From Schwartzia sp. (in: firmicutes) (lineage in GTDB: Bacteria > Bacillota > Negativicutes > Selenomonadales > Selenomonadaceae): a stretch of DNA of 9,520 bases. A program made the position numbers and the translations under genes. Below the pieces are notes generated by a model. The model saw only the letters and a program-made list of their open reading frames with translations, was not told where the DNA came from and made no database searches. Shown in pieces: positions 8,701 through 9,520 of this stretch; position 1 is the first letter of the stretch, and each line of letters opens with the position of its first letter. The stretch lies in the NCBI GenBank assembly GCA_024691625.1, contig JAILNL010000149.1, positions 1-9,520 on the forward strand, given 5' to 3'.

Positions 8701-8814
8701 AGGCATCTCGTCCACATTCATGCGGCCATAGCTGACAATACCCAGTAATATCAGAGCCAGCAGCAGCACTGTAGCAAAAACAGGCCGTTTTATACTGATT
8801 TCAGATAAACTCAT
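5767..8814 (-). CDS. RND multidrug efflux pump, AcrB/HAE1 family
   Basis: This is the proton-driven inner-membrane pump of a tripartite efflux system, exporting hydrophobic or amphipathic compounds from the periplasm and membrane. At 1015 residues it is near full length, slightly shorter than AcrB (1049) at the C-terminus. TM1 is at about 11-30, followed by the first porter domain. The TM4 proton-relay pair is Asp400-Asp401 in GLLIDDAIVVVENI. Matching residues Lys915 (GLVTKNAILLIEF) and Arg947 (RLRPIIMTT) fit TM10 and TM11 of AcrB, so the relay appears intact. The second porter and docking domains lie at about 560-840. The ATG overlaps the adaptor's stop codon (ATGA), with GGAGGA six bases upstream, which implies translational coupling. 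A terminator follows directly and no TolC gene lies between. Drug, bile-salt or solvent specificity cannot be read from the sequence. The start MSLSEISIKRPVFATVLLLA is typical of the HAE1 branch, not the metal-exporting branch. Confidence 0.96.
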   Translation of the reverse strand: MSLSEISIKRPVFATVLLLALILLGIVSYGRMNVDEMPDTSLPYVSISITYEGAQPDQVETQVTQKVEEAVSEARGVKHIESSSREGEAEINVEFNFGVNPAEAAQEVRDKVNAIRGELPDTVKEPVISRFDMNAQAVVTIAMTSETASLREMTVFVDDVLKPNIQKVEGVGKVTVSGSLEREVQLLLDLDKLNSFGLSVAEVGQQFKLVNQDIPAGKLNDSQRELSVRTAGSFESLAEFDSVIVGTRDGMPIYFWQIGTVKDTVKDLTTTARYDGKPAVGIAIGKQSGGNTVKVAQGVKQVIENLKTSMPEGMELHLVRDDAKRVDDSIEEVWTDLILGSIFAVLIVFWFLGDWRSTVISALAIPASVASTFLFMKIAGFSINSMSLLGLSLSVGLLIDDAIVVVENIIRHKQMGKSAKQAAADASKEIALAVMATTFTVAAVFLPVGFMSGIDGQMFKEFGLSIAFAVLVSLFVSFTLTPMMAANYLPVGETGMPKFLEKSWHRWQNSFEPVTKWYGNLLLKILTGYRLRVLGGAMALFILSLCILPFLGSTFMPSTDQGQFTVKVQASSDTTVEKMDEQSKMLTEELKAIPEVKHVYATTGNRKHELFVTLSPKKERELSQKEVISVVRKRFNEIPGVRADFVEGDDKPVSISITGPSSEGLVPIAEEVWKELETVPGIRDIESTYNAGMPNLKLKLLEDRANDIGVSAGTVGSTMQTMLNGSLVGKFDDKDERVDIRMRLAENGRSSAEMLRHVYVPSDKQTDGRTMLVPLSQVVNWQYATSASDIRRYDRQKEIRITANTEGVSMGEANEAFFEKIEKMQLPVGYHIGQAGAGNDMDDSFSNMRTALFMAAAFIFMILAAQFESYSEPFAIMFSLPFAMIGALGGLFIAGSELSLVSLIGIMMLMGLVTKNAILLIEFAKQRMEQGVGCHEALAEAGSLRLRPIIMTTMSTLLGMLPIALGIGQGAEARAPMAHAIIGGVITSTILTLVVVPVIYDMLHQWKSRKNSDMK

Positions 8815-9520
8815 GCTGCTTCCTCCGTTTTAAGTGGGTCACCATCCTTAATTTTTTCGAGGTTATCCGTAACAATAACAGTTTCTTCGGACAATCCCTC
8901 GATTATTTCCATACGGTCTCCGATAATATCTCCTGTTTTGACACGTATTTTCCTTGCTTTTCCGTCCTCTGCGGCAAAAACATACTGAATACCCTTTTGA
9001 CTGAGGACTGCCCTCTGCGGAACAGACAATACTTCCTTCGGTTTTCCGAAATTCAGTTCAACCTGAACAAACATCCCCGGCTTAAGCAAATAGCCAGGAT
9101 TATCCACTTTTATTTTCACACGGAACATACGACTTTCCCTGCCTGCCACCGGACTAATGACATTTACCCTGCCCGTAAAGTTTTTATCCGGATACGCATC
9201 TACCTTCACCGTGACCGTATCGCCCATTTTAAGATATGCCATATCCCTCTGTTCAACATTGATGACCACATGCACCGCATCCATCTGTTCTACGGTCATA
9301 ACCTGATTTCCCGCGGAAATATTCTGCCCGCCCGTCAGATTTTTATTCGCTACTACACCATCGACAGGGCTTACTACTGAAGCCTCGTCCATCTGCTTTT
9401 GTGCGCTGCTCAGGTTTGCCTGAGCCGAATCCAGCTCAGCCTGACTGGAAAGCATTTTTGTACGTGCGCTCTCAAGCTGTTGACGTGAATATGCTCCCTG
9501 GTTGTACAAGATTTCGTACC
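8811..9520 (-). CDS. RND efflux periplasmic adaptor (5' end outside window)
   Basis: This is the membrane-fusion protein that links the RND pump to an outer-membrane channel. 236 complete codons are visible, reading YEILYNQGAYS at the edge. Order: the second half of the alpha-hairpin coiled coil (about 1-45), the second lipoyl half-motif (ASVVSPVDGVVANKNLTGGQ), a beta-barrel (about 85-165, with KPGMFVQVEL) and a membrane-proximal domain ending in KTEEAA. A TTG at 9509 is not the start, because the reading frame and family similarity continue past it to the window edge. The signal peptide or lipobox and first lipoyl half are outside. The residues at the hairpin tip match the RxxxLxxxxxxS TolC-docking motif, with Leu and Ser visible and the edge codon compatible with Arg. 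The gene overlaps the pump gene by four bases. Confidence 0.94.
   Translation of the reverse strand, partial: YEILYNQGAYSRQQLESARTKMLSSQAELDSAQANLSSAQKQMDEASVVSPVDGVVANKNLTGGQNISAGNQVMTVEQMDAVHVVINVEQRDMAYLKMGDTVTVKVDAYPDKNFTGRVNVISPVAGRESRMFRVKIKVDNPGYLLKPGMFVQVELNFGKPKEVLSVPQRAVLSQKGIQYVFAAEDGKARKIRVKTGDIIGDRMEIIEGLSEETVIVTDNLEKIKDGDPLKTEEAA

Noticed and set aside
9507..9509. TTG as the start codon of the adaptor
   Set aside because: The frame stays open to the window edge and the upstream residues (YEI) fit the conserved hairpin tip; starting here would remove the signal sequence and half of the lipoyl domain.
1..9520. A previously undescribed multi-gene system (defence island, biosynthetic cluster, mobile element)
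   Set aside because: All five genes belong to well-known families, and I found no transposase, integrase, direct-repeat array, tRNA-like target site or unexplained gene-sized gap.

Overview
The window looks like chromosomal DNA from a motile, diderm member of the Firmicutes, most likely a Negativicutes genus close to Selenomonas, Anaerovibrio or Mitsuokella. The reasons are a Selenomonas-like flagellin N-terminus (MAMVIKNN, then RINSAADDASGLAISERMR), an RND pump with a periplasmic adaptor (which requires an outer membrane), two chemoreceptors of the clostridial/Negativicutes style, strong GGAGG ribosome binding sites, and roughly 47-54% GC in conserved genes. The genus is an inference from remembered sequences, not a database match.

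Every gene I can support lies on the minus strand. In transcription order, from right to left: the end of an RND adaptor (8811-9520, N-terminus outside the window); an RND inner-membrane pump coupled to it by a 4-base overlap (5767-8814); a strong intrinsic terminator (5722-5761); a gap with a possible promoter and a perfect inverted repeat (5609-5655); a single-Cache chemoreceptor (3738-5537); a 122-base gap with a nested hairpin; a double-Cache chemoreceptor (1543-3615); an intrinsic terminator (1462-1502); and a flagellin gene (1-1291, C-terminal end outside the window) with its own sigma-28-like promoter and structured leader. No gene-free stretch exceeds 300 bases; the largest gaps are 251 and 229 bases and both are described.

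These form three transcription units. The adaptor and pump make a tripartite efflux system, with no outer-membrane TolC partner between the pump gene and its terminator. The two receptors would sit together in the chemotaxis array, and their signalling domains match residue for residue in spacing. Flagellin is the filament protein whose motor that array controls.

I see no mobile element, CRISPR array, tRNA or rRNA. The most interesting signals are regulatory and evolutionary: a flagellin leader with a GGA in a hairpin loop plus a second GGA at the ribosome binding site (the layout of a CsrA target), a flagellin central domain about 19 percentage points lower in GC than its conserved start, and a double-Cache sensor that keeps the carboxylate-binding half of the amino-acid motif but appears to have lost the amine-binding half.
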